Shown here piece after piece: positions 8,486 through 17,342 of a stretch of DNA of 64,000 bases. Under the pieces are notes generated by a model. That model searched no databases and had not been told where the DNA came from. It worked only from the letters and a program-made list of their open reading frames with translations. The position numbers were made by a program, and so were the translations under genes. Each line of letters opens with the position of its first letter. Within the stretch, counting starts at the first letter, position 1. Where the stretch lies: contig NZ_CP011853.1 of assembly GCF_001305675.1 (NCBI RefSeq), positions 1,798,001 through 1,862,000 of the forward strand. Direction: 5' to 3'. This DNA comes from Gordonia phthalatica. Lineage in GTDB: Bacteria > Actinomycetota > Actinomycetes > Mycobacteriales > Mycobacteriaceae.

Positions 8486-10003
8486 ATGCACCTGACCGCA
8501 GTACTCGAACGCAATGAACGCCTCCACCCCGCCAAAGCGGCGGTCGTGCACGGAGAGGAGGAGATCACCTACGCAGATCTCGCCGACCGGGCGCGACGTG
8601 CCGCGACGGTCCTGATCGAAGCCGGCGTGCAGCCGGGCGACCGCGTCGCCGTGATGACCTTCAACACTCCCGGATTCGTCGTCGCCGCCTACGGCGCCTG
8701 GTACGCGGGCGCGGTGCTGGTTCCGGTGAACCACAAGTTCGCCGCACCCGAGGTGACGTACGCGATCGACCACAGCGGTGCGCGAATCGGCATCGTCTCC
8801 GGCGACCTCGCGCACACCGCGACCACTGGCAGCCCGGAGCTCCCGTGGCTCACCACCGAGCGCCCGCACGACGGCCTCCCGGACTTCGACGCGCTCGTCG
8901 CCGCGGCCGAACCGCTGGCGGCGCCCGTCGACGTCGACTCCGATTCGCCCGCCGAGATCCTGTACACGTCGGGCACCACCAGCTCCCCGAAGGGCTGCGT
9001 CCACACCCACCAGAGCATCACGGCCCTCGCCCCGATCCTGGCCGTGACACTCGGGTTCACCGACCGGGAGCGGATGCTGATCGCCATGCCGATCTGGCAC
9101 TCCGCACCCCTCAACGACTGGCTGCTGACCACCCTCTGGCTCGGCGGAACCGTGGTCCTGATGCGCGAGTACGACCCGGCGGCGTTCCTCCCAGCCGTGC
9201 AGGACCATCGGATCACGGCCTTCTTCGGGTCGCCGATCGCGTACCTGTTGCCGCTCCAACTGGCGGAGGCGGGCCGCCTCGACATCGCGTCGTTCGACCT
9301 CTCGTCCGTCGAGAAGTGGATGTACGGCGGCGCCGCGCTCGGCGAGGCGACGGCACGCAAGCTGACCGAGGTGTACCGGAGCGACCAGTTCTTCCAGGTC
9401 TACGGGATGAGCGAGATGGGGCCGGTCGGTACGGCGCTGTTCCCGGACGAGCAGACCGCCAAGGCGGGCTCCATCGGCCGCGGCGGCGCGCTGGGCGTCG
9501 ACCTGCGCGTCGTCGACGCGAACGGCGTCGATCAGGGGCCGGGCGGAGCGGGGGAGATCTGGCTCCGCGCCGACACCCGCATGGTCGGCTACCTCGACAA
9601 TCCGGAGGCCACCGCCGAGAGCTTCGTCGGCGACTGGTTCCGCACCGGAGACGTCGCGCGGATCGACGAGGACGGCTACCTCTACGTGATCGACCGCCTC
9701 AAGGACGTCATCATCGTCGGCGGCGAGAACATCCATTCGCAGGAGGTCGAGGAGGCGCTGCGCGGCCATCCGCGGTTGACCGACGTCGCCGTCGTCGGCC
9801 GACCTCACGAGGAGTGGGGCGAGACGGTCGTCGCGGTCTGTGTGACGACCGACGGTGCGCCGATCACCGTCGACGAGGTCCGCGCGTTCCTCGCCGACAA
9901 ACTCGCGAAGTACAAGCTGCCGCGCGATGTGGTGATGGCGGACTCGTTGCCGCGCAACCCGAGCGGGAAGATCCTCAAGCACGTTCTGCGCGAGACGATC
10001 TGA
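8486..10003 (+). CDS. acyl-CoA synthetase (AMP-forming, FadD-like)
   Basis: This 505-residue ANL-superfamily enzyme activates a carboxylic acid to its acyl-AMP and then its CoA thioester. The P-loop-like motif YTSGTTSSPKG is near residue 160. It is followed by VYGMSEMG, then GDWFRTGDVARIDEDGY and the hinge DRLKDVIIVGGENI. The catalytic lysine lies in the C-terminal NPSGKILK motif. It starts 73 bases after the dehydrogenase with no strong ribosome binding site, but the same strand and common theme suggest one operon. The likely job is activating the fatty or branched acid that the neighbouring dehydrogenase oxidises. Chain length is not predictable here. Confidence 0.93.
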   Translation: MHLTAVLERNERLHPAKAAVVHGEEEITYADLADRARRAATVLIEAGVQPGDRVAVMTFNTPGFVVAAYGAWYAGAVLVPVNHKFAAPEVTYAIDHSGARIGIVSGDLAHTATTGSPELPWLTTERPHDGLPDFDALVAAAEPLAAPVDVDSDSPAEILYTSGTTSSPKGCVHTHQSITALAPILAVTLGFTDRERMLIAMPIWHSAPLNDWLLTTLWLGGTVVLMREYDPAAFLPAVQDHRITAFFGSPIAYLLPLQLAEAGRLDIASFDLSSVEKWMYGGAALGEATARKLTEVYRSDQFFQVYGMSEMGPVGTALFPDEQTAKAGSIGRGGALGVDLRVVDANGVDQGPGGAGEIWLRADTRMVGYLDNPEATAESFVGDWFRTGDVARIDEDGYLYVIDRLKDVIIVGGENIHSQEVEEALRGHPRLTDVAVVGRPHEEWGETVVAVCVTTDGAPITVDEVRAFLADKLAKYKLPRDVVMADSLPRNPSGKILKHVLRETI

Positions 10004-10029
10004 CGTCGAACCCATAGCGCTCGGTCTCC

Positions 10030-10076
10030 GCAACACGCGCGAAACATTCCGCGCGAGGAGTTGACGAACGCGAAAC
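10030..10076 (+). promoter_or_regulatory. two GlnR-like boxes upstream of amtB
   Basis: The actinobacterial GlnR site is gTnAC-n6-GaAAC. GCAAC-n6-GAAAC (10030-10045) and TTGAC-n6-GAAAC (10061-10076) each differ from it at one position. They lie 83-129 bp before the amtB start. The two pairs are 31 bp apart, not in the contiguous 11-bp register of classic amtB promoters, so the assignment is an inference. Confidence 0.5.
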
Positions 10077-10158
10077 ACCGGCGCGCCGTATCGCGCAACA
10101 CGACGCGAGCATTCTTCTCGCAGGACGTCAGAGCGACGTCCGCGAGGAGGTGCGAGCG

Positions 10159-11493
10159 ATGCAGACGGCGTTGCCGGACACGATGTTCGGAACCATAGAC
10201 GCGGGTAACACGGCGTGGGTGATCATGAGTGCGGCCCTGGTGCTGCTCATGACACCGGCGCTGGCGTTCTTCTACGGCGGGCTCTCACGCGGCAAGTCCG
10301 TGCTGAACATGATGATGATGTCGTTCGCGGCGCTGGGCACGGTCACGGTCGTGTACGTGCTGTGGGGCTTCTCGATGAGCTTCGGCAACACGCTCACCGG
10401 CACCGGTGACATCGGCGGGGTGTTCTCGAATCCCTTCGCCCTGTTCGGCTCGGACCAGTTGATGCAGACGAAGGAGGTCGGCGGTGCCACGCAGGTGGTC
10501 GTGTGGGGGAGCACCCACATCCCGGCGATCGTCTTCCTGGCGTTCCAGCTGACGTTCGCGGTCATCGCGGTGGCGCTCATCAGCGGCGCCGTCGCCGAGC
10601 GCGTCAAGTTCTCCACGTGGATCGCCTTCACGGTGCTGTTCACGACCATCGTCTACTTCCCGCTCGCCCACATGGTGTGGGGCGGCGGACTGATGTCGAA
10701 CGCGAAGGACTCTCTCGCGTCGTGGATGTTCGGCGTCGCCGACGGCGTCGCGAAGGTTGCGCCCATCGACTTCGCGGGCGGCACCGTCGTGCACATCAAC
10801 GCGGGCATCGCGGGCCTGGTGCTGGCGCTCGTCGTCGGCAACCGGCGCGGGTTCGGCCGGACCGCGTACCGGCCGCACAACATCCCGCTCGTCATGCTCG
10901 GCGCTGCACTCCTGTGGTTCGGCTGGTTCGGTTTCAACGCGGGCTCGGCGCTCGCCGCCGACGGCATCGCCGGCCTCGCGTGGGTCAACACCGCGGCGGG
11001 CACGGCAGCAGCGATGATCGGCTGGCTGGTCGTGGAATGGATCCGCGACCGGCACCCGACCAGCGTGGGCGCCGCATCGGGCGTGGTGGCCGGACTCGTC
11101 GCGATCACCCCGGCCTGCGGGTCCGTGACGCCGGTCGGCGCGCTGTTCATCGGACTCGTCGCCGGCGGCCTGTCGGCCCTCGCGATCAGCCTCAAGTACC
11201 GCTTCGGGATCGACGACTCGCTCGACGTGGTCGGCGTGCACCTGGTGTCCGGACTCTGGGGCACCGTCGCCATCGGACTCGTGGCGAAGGACTCGGGCCT
11301 GTTCTACGGGCACGACTACAAGCAGCTGGTGGTCCAGACCGTGATCGCATTGTTCGCGCTCGCCTTCACCGGCGTCCTGACCTACGTGATCGCGCTGGCG
11401 CTGAAACCGCTCGGCTGGCGTATCGATCGGGAGGCCGAGTTCACCGGGATCGACGGCGCGCAGCACGCCGAGAGCGCATACGAACCGGCATGA
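10159..11493 (+). CDS. amtB: ammonium transporter
   Basis: This is a 444-residue Amt/MEP/Rh channel with about eleven membrane helices. Family landmarks are FFYGGLSRGKSVLNMMMM near the start, the outer-vestibule Trp in LAHMVWGGG, and the pore histidines in GGTVVHINAG and VVGVHLVSGLWG. The ATG at 10159 is spaced eight bases from GAGGAGG (10144-10150). An upstream GTG overlaps that ribosome binding site and is unlikely to be used. The gene leads amtB-glnB-glnD, the standard nitrogen operon in which the PII protein gates the channel. GlnR-like boxes upstream fit induction by nitrogen limitation. Confidence 0.96.
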   Translation: MQTALPDTMFGTIDAGNTAWVIMSAALVLLMTPALAFFYGGLSRGKSVLNMMMMSFAALGTVTVVYVLWGFSMSFGNTLTGTGDIGGVFSNPFALFGSDQLMQTKEVGGATQVVVWGSTHIPAIVFLAFQLTFAVIAVALISGAVAERVKFSTWIAFTVLFTTIVYFPLAHMVWGGGLMSNAKDSLASWMFGVADGVAKVAPIDFAGGTVVHINAGIAGLVLALVVGNRRGFGRTAYRPHNIPLVMLGAALLWFGWFGFNAGSALAADGIAGLAWVNTAAGTAAAMIGWLVVEWIRDRHPTSVGAASGVVAGLVAITPACGSVTPVGALFIGLVAGGLSALAISLKYRFGIDDSLDVVGVHLVSGLWGTVAIGLVAKDSGLFYGHDYKQLVVQTVIALFALAFTGVLTYVIALALKPLGWRIDREAEFTGIDGAQHAESAYEPA

Positions 11494-11536
11494 AACGCCA
11501 AGCCATTAGTGTGAATCGGAAGAGAAGGGGATTCCC

Positions 11537-11875
11537 ATGAAGCTGATCAGCGCAATCGTCAAACCGTTCACCCTCGAAGACGTCAAGGCCGCCCTGGAGC
11601 ACATCGGCATCGTCGGAATGACCGTCAGCGAGGTGCAGGGCTACGGCCGCCAGAAGGGCCACACCGAGGTCTATCGCGGTGCCGAGTACGCCGTCGACTT
11701 CGTACCGAAGGTGCGCGTGGAGGTGGTGGTCGACGACGAATCCGTCGACCAGGTGACCGATGCGATCGTCGAGGCCGCGCGCACCGGCAAGATCGGAGAC
11801 GGCAAGGTATGGGTGACTCCCGTGGAGTCCATCATTCGGGTGCGGACCGGTGAACGCGGACCCGAAGCGATCTGA
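11537..11875 (+). CDS. glnB: nitrogen regulatory protein PII (GlnB/GlnK)
   Basis: This 112-residue PII signal protein senses ATP/ADP and 2-oxoglutarate and binds AmtB with its T-loop. The T-loop is complete, with modification-site Tyr51 in YRGAEYAVDF. The C-terminal signature GKIGDGKVWVTPVE is also present. In actinobacteria studied so far this tyrosine is adenylylated by GlnD rather than uridylylated. It lies 43 bases after amtB with an AGAAGGGGA ribosome binding site, and its end overlaps the glnD start by 26 bases. Position and sequence fit a GlnK-type protein. Confidence 0.96.
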   Translation: MKLISAIVKPFTLEDVKAALEHIGIVGMTVSEVQGYGRQKGHTEVYRGAEYAVDFVPKVRVEVVVDDESVDQVTDAIVEAARTGKIGDGKVWVTPVESIIRVRTGERGPEAI

Positions 11876-14267
11876 CCGTCGCGCCGCGGCGCTGGAGGCG
11901 ACCTCCGGAGCCACCCTCGCCGCGGCGCGGTCGGTCCTGCTGCACGACGACACCCTCACCGGCATCCGCCGCCGCGATGCGATCGCGGACCTCTTCGAGG
12001 ACTGGGTGTCCGCCCGCGCCGACGCCCTCGACCTCGGCGGTCAGAGCGGCTTCGCCGTCGTCGCGGTCGGCAGCCTGGGCAGGCGGGAGATGGTCGGCTA
12101 CTCCGACCTCGACCTGATCCTGGTCCACGACGACCGCTACCCGGAACGACTGTCCGACGTCGCCGACGGCTTCTGGTACCCGCTGTGGGACGCCGGAATC
12201 GCCCTCGACCACAGCGTGCGTTCGGTCGCCGACGCCCTGCGCGTGACCCGCGAGGACGCCTCCGCCGCGCTCGGCCTGCTCGACGCCCGGTTCCTGGCCG
12301 GCGATCAGGACCTCGCGGACCTGATGGTCAAGTCGGTGCGGAATCTGTGGCGCACCGAGGCCCGGCTGCGGCTCCCGCAGGTGATCGAGGCCGCGGAGGA
12401 CCGCTGGCGCCTGACCGGCGAGATCGCTCACCGCGCCGAACCCGACGTGAAGAGTGGTCGCGGCGGCTTGCGCGACATCCAACTGCTCAACGCGCTCGCC
12501 CTCGCGCAGCTCACCGACGGACTCGCGCGACTCGACCCCGGGAGCGTCGGGTCGCCGCTCGCACAGGCCTACGACCTCCTGCTCGACGTGCGCGACGAGG
12601 CGCATCGGATCGCCGGTCGCGCCCGGGATCAGGTCCGCGCGCAGGACGCGGACGAGATCGCGGCAGCGCTCGGCGTCGCGGACCGGTTCGCGCTCGCCCG
12701 TCTGATCAGCGACGCCGGCCGCACCACGTCGTATGCCGTCGACGCCGGGCTGCGCACCGCGCAGAACAATGTCGGACGCCGCGGCCTGTCCCGGCTCCGC
12801 CGTTCGCCGCTGCGACGGCCGCTCGACGAGGGCGTCGTCGAGCACGGGGGAGAAGTGGCGCTCGCGAAGTCCGCCATCCCCAGTCGCGACCCGGGTCTCG
12901 TGCTGCGCGTCGCGGCCGCGAGCGCGCGGAATCGGTTGCCCATCAACGGGCCGACGATGGAACGACTGGCCGCCTACGCGCCTCCGATGGAGGAGCCCTG
13001 GTCGGCGGAGCAGCTCGCGGACCTCCTGGTCCTCCTGGCCTCCGGTTTCGACATGACCGGCCCCGTCGAAGCGCTCGACCGCGTCGGGCTGTGGGGACGG
13101 ATGTTCCCGGAGTGGGAGGCGGTGCGCGATCTGCCGCCGCGCGACGGCATCCACACGTGGACCGTCGACCGGCACCTCATCGAGACGGTGGCCGCGGCCG
13201 CCGAACTGACCACCGACGTCCCGCGCCCGGACCTGCTGCTGCTCGGTGCCCTTCTGCACGACATCGGGAAGGGCCGGGGCGGCGACCACAGCGTGATCGG
13301 CGCCGACCTCGCCCGCACCGTCGGCCGTCGGCTGGGGCTGTGGCCGGAGGACATCGAGACCCTGTCCGAGACCGTCCGACACCACCTGCTGCTGCACCGC
13401 GTGGTCGGCCGCCGCGACTGCACCGATCCGGAGGTCGTGGCCGACGTCGCCGCGACCCTCGGGAACGACCCGGTGCTGGTCCAGCTCCTGGGCGCGCTGG
13501 CGGAGGCCGATTCCAAGGCCACCGGCCCCGGCGTGTGGGGCGAGTGGAAGGCGTCGCTGATCACCGGACTGGTGGAGCGCGTCGTCGCGCACATCGGCGG
13601 CGACCCGCAGCCGGTGATCCCGCGTGTCGCCACCGAGCACCTGATGCTGGCCGAGCGCGGGGGACTGCACGTGACCAGTAGGCCCGGTGACGGACCCAAC
13701 ATGACGGTCGTGACGATGATCGCGCCCGACCGTCCGGGACTGCTGTCGAAGATGGCGGGCGTTCTGGCGCTGTCCGGGCTGCACGCGCATTCCGCATCCG
13801 TCGCCACCCACGCCGGGCACGCCGTCGACACGTTCGTGGTGATGCCGACCTTCGGTGGCCCGCCCGACGTCGCGCTGCTGCGGCTGCGGTTGGCGGCCGT
13901 GCTCGACGGCGACCGCGACCCCGTGGCCGAACTCGCTGCGAAGACCGCGCAGCGCCTGCCGCAGGCGGGACTGTCGTTGCGGACCGCGGTGCCGGTCACG
14001 CGCGTGGTCGCGCCGCCGCGCGCCCGGTGGCTCCCCGGACCGGACGACCGCTGGCTGCTGGAACTCCGCTCGGCCGACGACGAGGGGCTCCTCGCCCGCG
14101 TCGCCGCCGAACTCGAGAAGGCGGGCGGCGACGTCGCCTGGGCCACGGTAGCCACCCTGGGCGCGACCGCGGTCGACACGTTCAGCATCCGCCTGCCCGA
14201 CGACGGTCCCGCCGTCCGCGAGGCGATGTCCGCGGCGGTCCTCGCCGTCTGCTCGCCGATGCGGTGA
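11850..14267 (+). CDS. glnD: PII nucleotidyltransferase/deadenylylating enzyme GlnD
   Basis: This 805-residue enzyme modifies and demodifies PII. The nucleotidyltransferase motif GSLGRREMVGYSDLDLIL is near residue 75. An HD domain with LLHDIGKGRGGDHS is near 470. Two C-terminal ACT domains that sense glutamine begin near 620 (VTMIAPDRPGLLSKMAGVL) and 733. The GTG start lies inside the 3' end of glnB, giving a 26-base overlap that suggests tight coupling. In Corynebacterium and Streptomyces the homologue adenylylates PII, so that activity is more likely here than uridylylation. It is the last gene before the accessory island. Confidence 0.95.
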   Translation: MNADPKRSDRRAAALEATSGATLAAARSVLLHDDTLTGIRRRDAIADLFEDWVSARADALDLGGQSGFAVVAVGSLGRREMVGYSDLDLILVHDDRYPERLSDVADGFWYPLWDAGIALDHSVRSVADALRVTREDASAALGLLDARFLAGDQDLADLMVKSVRNLWRTEARLRLPQVIEAAEDRWRLTGEIAHRAEPDVKSGRGGLRDIQLLNALALAQLTDGLARLDPGSVGSPLAQAYDLLLDVRDEAHRIAGRARDQVRAQDADEIAAALGVADRFALARLISDAGRTTSYAVDAGLRTAQNNVGRRGLSRLRRSPLRRPLDEGVVEHGGEVALAKSAIPSRDPGLVLRVAAASARNRLPINGPTMERLAAYAPPMEEPWSAEQLADLLVLLASGFDMTGPVEALDRVGLWGRMFPEWEAVRDLPPRDGIHTWTVDRHLIETVAAAAELTTDVPRPDLLLLGALLHDIGKGRGGDHSVIGADLARTVGRRLGLWPEDIETLSETVRHHLLLHRVVGRRDCTDPEVVADVAATLGNDPVLVQLLGALAEADSKATGPGVWGEWKASLITGLVERVVAHIGGDPQPVIPRVATEHLMLAERGGLHVTSRPGDGPNMTVVTMIAPDRPGLLSKMAGVLALSGLHAHSASVATHAGHAVDTFVVMPTFGGPPDVALLRLRLAAVLDGDRDPVAELAAKTAQRLPQAGLSLRTAVPVTRVVAPPRARWLPGPDDRWLLELRSADDEGLLARVAAELEKAGGDVAWATVATLGATAVDTFSIRLPDDGPAVREAMSAAVLAVCSPMR

Positions 14268-14323
14268 ACGAGTGGTTGCGGACGTGGTCACTGTCGTTGT
14301 TCTCGCGTGATGATTTGCCGGTT

Positions 14324-14587
14324 ATGGCAATTATGAAAGCGGGATGGTATCCGAACGGCGATGAGTGGGAATCGTATTGGGACGGCGAGGTGTGGACGGG
14401 AGATCACCGTCGGAAGGCTCCGCCTCCGCCGCCGCCTGTCAGTCCGCAGGCAAATGCGGCGGGCGTGTCTTCCCGTGACGCCGCCGCCGCGAGTTCGACA
14501 CGGGGCGACGGGGCTGCTGGAGTGTTTCGTAGAGCATGCTGCAGCGCGTTTGACAGGTTTAACCGATGCGTTCGGTGCGAAGGCTAA
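14324..14587 (+). pseudogene. DUF2510 N-terminal fragment
   Basis: The short frame begins with a recognisable DUF2510 motif, AGWYPNGDEWESYWDGEVWT, of the kind found at the N-terminus of many actinobacterial membrane or secreted proteins. A proline run (PPPPPP) follows, then about 45 residues of unconvincing sequence to a stop at 14585-14587. No transmembrane segment remains and no good ribosome binding site precedes the ATGs at 14324 or 14333. I read it as the front of a gene whose middle was lost next to the IS1380-type remnant. It could also be a small intact protein of unknown role. Confidence 0.5.
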
Positions 14588-15636
14588 CCTCGAAATTCAT
14601 CGCCGAATTCGGCCGACGTGCGGATTTCATGAAGAAAGGTGCTCTGACCTGCAGTAATTGTTGTTGCGAAACTTCAATTACATGGAAGGCGAGAAGCACC
14701 TTTCTGTTGAAGAACTCTACCGTGTTTTACCCACAGATTCAGGCCACCGCAGACGGCGGCGGCATCCTCACCCACGGCGGCACCGTCCTGGCCACCCGCA
14801 CCGCCGAACTCCCCGGCCTCACCGACGCGCTACGGACCGCGCTCGCACCGTGGCGAAAACCCCTCGCAACGCACGATCCAGCGAAGATCCTGTTGGATCT
14901 GGCCACGAGTCTGGTCGTCGGCGGTGACTGTTTGGCTGACATCAGCATGGTCCGCGGCCGTCCCGACGTGTTCGGTCCGGTGGCCTGCGATCCGACGGTC
15001 TCACGCCTGATCACCACCCTCGCAGCGGATCCCGAGCAGGCGGTGAACGCGATCCGGGCCGCTTGCGCCACTGCCCGCCACCAGGTGTGGTCGCTGGCCG
15101 CCGATCAGGCGCCCGGCCATGGTCGGTCGGCGAAGAAGTCGAACCCTTCCCAATTGCCCTTCCCAACCCTCGACATAAACAATCCTGCGGTCAGAAGGAA
15201 TGTTGACTACAGTTACGGCCCCGGGAAGTGGACAACAAAAGCTTGCGCCGACAACCCCTACGACTGCAATCGGTCGAGGAATGCCGGCGACAAGGAAATG
15301 GCCGAACGTGAATCTGTGAAGTATTTTCCAGGAAATCCTGAATCCACACGCCAGGACGCTGCTCGGCACTGCATCTGGCAAGGATTGACTACAGAATCCT
15401 CGAATGCCGGATTTGCGGAGCAGGTTGGCAATGCCCACGAACTTGACAGCGGAAGCCCGATCGAAGGATCAAGTGCGATGGATATGCGCAACAATGTGAC
15501 TGGGAGAGAAGTCGGTAAACGCCACGACGGAGACCGGGTAGGTATCATCTCAGAGTGCGTCAGTCTGGCGCGTAACGCCAAAAGGTGGAACCCCAGAACT
15601 GCTCCGCCGAACCGCGATGGAAAGGGTCTCATCTAA
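14566..15636 (+). pseudogene. composite frame: IS1380 transposase fragment fused to a toxin-like C-terminal domain
   Basis: This 356-codon open frame joins unrelated parts. Codons 1-51 have no recognisable origin. Codons 52-188 match the N-terminal part of IS1380-family transposases (RGRPDVFGPVACDPTVSRL). Codons about 190-356 form a lower-GC tail with RQDAARHCIWQGLTT, GNAHELDSG and SAMDMRNNVTGREVG. That spacing of [AR]H, AHE and MD-NN-GR resembles the DUF6973-type domain seen at the ends of polymorphic toxins and phage-associated proteins. I infer a toxin gene whose 5' part was replaced by transposon DNA. Whether the fusion is expressed is unknown. The lipoprotein 24 bases downstream could have been its immunity partner. 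Confidence 0.55.
14719..15129 (+). mobile_element. IS1380-family transposase remnant
   Basis: About 137 codons correspond to the beginning of an IS1380 transposase (ATADGGGILTHGGTVLA, LTDALRTALAPWRKP, DVFGPVACDPTVSRL). The catalytic DDE part is absent, and I could not find terminal inverted repeats. It is a dead fragment embedded in the composite frame. Confidence 0.65.
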
Positions 15637-16075
15637 ATTAGGTAGAGGTAGGTTTCTAAAATGACGAAAACAACTCGATCTGAGCAGACCAAACGACGAC
15701 TCGTCGCTGCACTCTTTGCACTAGCCTTGGCCTTAGTTACGCTCACCGCGTGCAGTGCAAATAGCACCGAGCCCGAGCAGTCAACTCCCACTGCACCGGC
15801 CAGCACGAGAACCATGTTGGAAGGCGGAACAGAGTCCGACTATGCAGAGATCACTTCTGTTATCCAAAAGTCCGTTGCTGCGATGGCACGTTTGGACGGT
15901 AAGAGTTTCGACTCAATGCAGTGCCTAGCCTACCGTCCAGCGCCTGGAAGACCCGACAGCTTCAGCGGCATACTTGACACGAGTGTGCAGCAAGGTGTGC
16001 GTCTTCTGAGCATTGATCGAATTACGGTCACTGGCAATTCCGCAACTGCCGTGTACACGCTCAAGTATAGGACCC

Positions 16076-17203
16076 TAGTGTCACGTTTCGTTAATAAGTT
16101 TATGGTTTTGCTTTCTTCAAAATTTCGTCAGCGGTCTTTGTCCATACGAACGGGTGCTTGCGGTCGTTCCAGCCGTTGATGAACGCTCGGATCTTCGCGT
16201 TGAGGTCCTTGACTGAGGTGAACACGCCTCTCCGGATCGCTTGGCGGTCGATGATGCCGAACCACACTTCGACGAGGTTGAGCCAGGATCCGGAGGTCGG
16301 GGTGAAGTGCACGTGCATGTTCGGGTGCGCAGCCAGCCAGTCGCGGACCTCGGCCTTCTTGTGGGTGGCGTAGTTGTCCATCACCAGATGCAACTCCTGG
16401 CCGGGGTAGGTGCGGTCGATCTGCTTGAGGAACGACAGGAATTCCTGGTGGCGGTGCCGCGGCTTGACCGCCGCGGTCACCTGCCCGGTCGCGATGTCCA
16501 GGGCTGCGAACAGGGTGGTGGTGCCGTGGCGTTTGTAGTCGTGGGTGCGGCGTTCGATCTGCCGCGGCTGCATCGGGAGCATCGGTGCAGTGCGGTCCAG
16601 GGCCTGGATCTGCGACTTCTCGTCCACGCACAACACGATCGCGTTCTCCGGCGGCTCCAGATACAAGCCGACGACGTCGGTGACCTTGGCGACCAGTTCC
16701 GGATCGGTGGAGAACTTGAACGTCCCCGACCGCCACGGCTGAACGCCGTACTCACGCCATGCACGGGCGACCGTGGCATTCCCGATCCCGAGGTGCCCGG
16801 CCAGCAACCGCGACGACCAGTGCGTGACCCCGTACTTGCGCGGCGGCGGCATCAACGTCGCGGAAACGACTTCCGCGTGATCGAGATGCCGTGGGCGACC
16901 GGGCCTTTCAGCGTCCAGGAGGCCGTCGAGTCCGTCACGGAGATAGCGGGAACGCCACTTGAGGACCGTCGGCACCGACGTCCCGACAATCTTACTGATC
17001 CGCGTGTTGGCCAGCCCCTCGGCAGCCAGGGCCACGATCCGCGCCCGACGCACCAGCCCTGCTGGCGTCGAGGTTGACCTCAACAATCGATCAAGTTCGT
17101 CCGCATCGCCATCACGCAATTCCAGTGCCGGGGCTGGAGAATTCGCCATATCCATATTGTCTCAACCTGGCAACCATATACTAATTAACGACACGCGGCA
17201 CTA
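16076..17203. mobile_element. complete IS630-family insertion sequence with TA duplication
   Basis: The element spans 16078-17201 (1124 bp) and is flanked by TA at 16076-16077 and 17202-17203, the hallmark of IS630/Tc1-type insertion. The ends are imperfect inverted repeats: 25 of 30 bases match between 16078-16107 (starting GTGTCACGTTTCGTTAAT) and the complement of 17172-17201. It carries one intact transposase gene on the minus strand. It lies inside the lipoprotein gene. Confidence 0.92.
16100..17155 (-). CDS. IS630-family transposase
   Basis: This 351-residue transposase appears intact. The N-terminal helix-turn-helix region is at about residues 30-110 (LANTRISKIVGTSVPTVLKW). The DDE catalytic residues lie in VLCVDEKSQIQAL, LVMDNYATHKKAEV and SWLNLVEVWFG. 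The start ATG at 17155 is 46 bases inside the right inverted repeat end, and the stop overlaps the left inverted repeat. No frameshift is visible, so the element may still be active. The two ends match at 25 of 30 positions. Confidence 0.95.
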   Translation of the reverse strand: MDMANSPAPALELRDGDADELDRLLRSTSTPAGLVRRARIVALAAEGLANTRISKIVGTSVPTVLKWRSRYLRDGLDGLLDAERPGRPRHLDHAEVVSATLMPPPRKYGVTHWSSRLLAGHLGIGNATVARAWREYGVQPWRSGTFKFSTDPELVAKVTDVVGLYLEPPENAIVLCVDEKSQIQALDRTAPMLPMQPRQIERRTHDYKRHGTTTLFAALDIATGQVTAAVKPRHRHQEFLSFLKQIDRTYPGQELHLVMDNYATHKKAEVRDWLAAHPNMHVHFTPTSGSWLNLVEVWFGIIDRQAIRRGVFTSVKDLNAKIRAFINGWNDRKHPFVWTKTADEILKKAKP

Positions 17204-17303
17204 GAAGAAGCATCAAAAGTCGATGCTAACTTCATTCGCGAGGACGGCAAGTGGCTCTCGTGCTAACGGCATAGGGCGCAGATCGCTACATCGAACGCAG
17301 AAG

Positions 17304-17335
17304 AGCGCCCCAACCCCCGAAGAGGTTGGGGCGCT
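17304..17335. terminator. terminator hairpin in the island
   Basis: AGCGCCCCAAC (17304-17314) pairs with GTTGGGGCGCT (17325-17335), an 11-bp perfect stem with a 10-base loop, followed by TCTCGTTT. It lies 37 bases after the old lipoprotein stop and 8 bases beyond the end of the minus-strand DUF2746 gene, so it could serve both strands. Confidence 0.75.
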
Positions 17336-17342
17336 TCTCGTT

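Larger units (their letters stand above)
15661..17266 (+). pseudogene. lipoprotein gene split by the IS630 element
   Basis: The 5' part (15661-16077) encodes a lipoprotein signal peptide with lipobox LTAC (Cys31). A Ser/Thr/Pro-rich linker and an NTF2/DUF4878-like domain follow. The insertion element starts at 16078. Removing 16078-17203, the element plus one TA copy, restores the frame through codons EEASKVDANF (from 17204) to TAA at 17264-17266. The restored 159-residue protein ends with DGKWLSC, a typical end for this fold. The split copy adds 33 foreign codons and stops at 16179. It follows the toxin-like frame by 24 bases, so an immunity role is possible but unproven. Confidence 0.8.

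Noticed and set aside
16158..17077. Plus-strand open frames across the IS630 element
   Set aside because: They are antisense to the intact transposase, whose catalytic motifs are all present on the minus strand.
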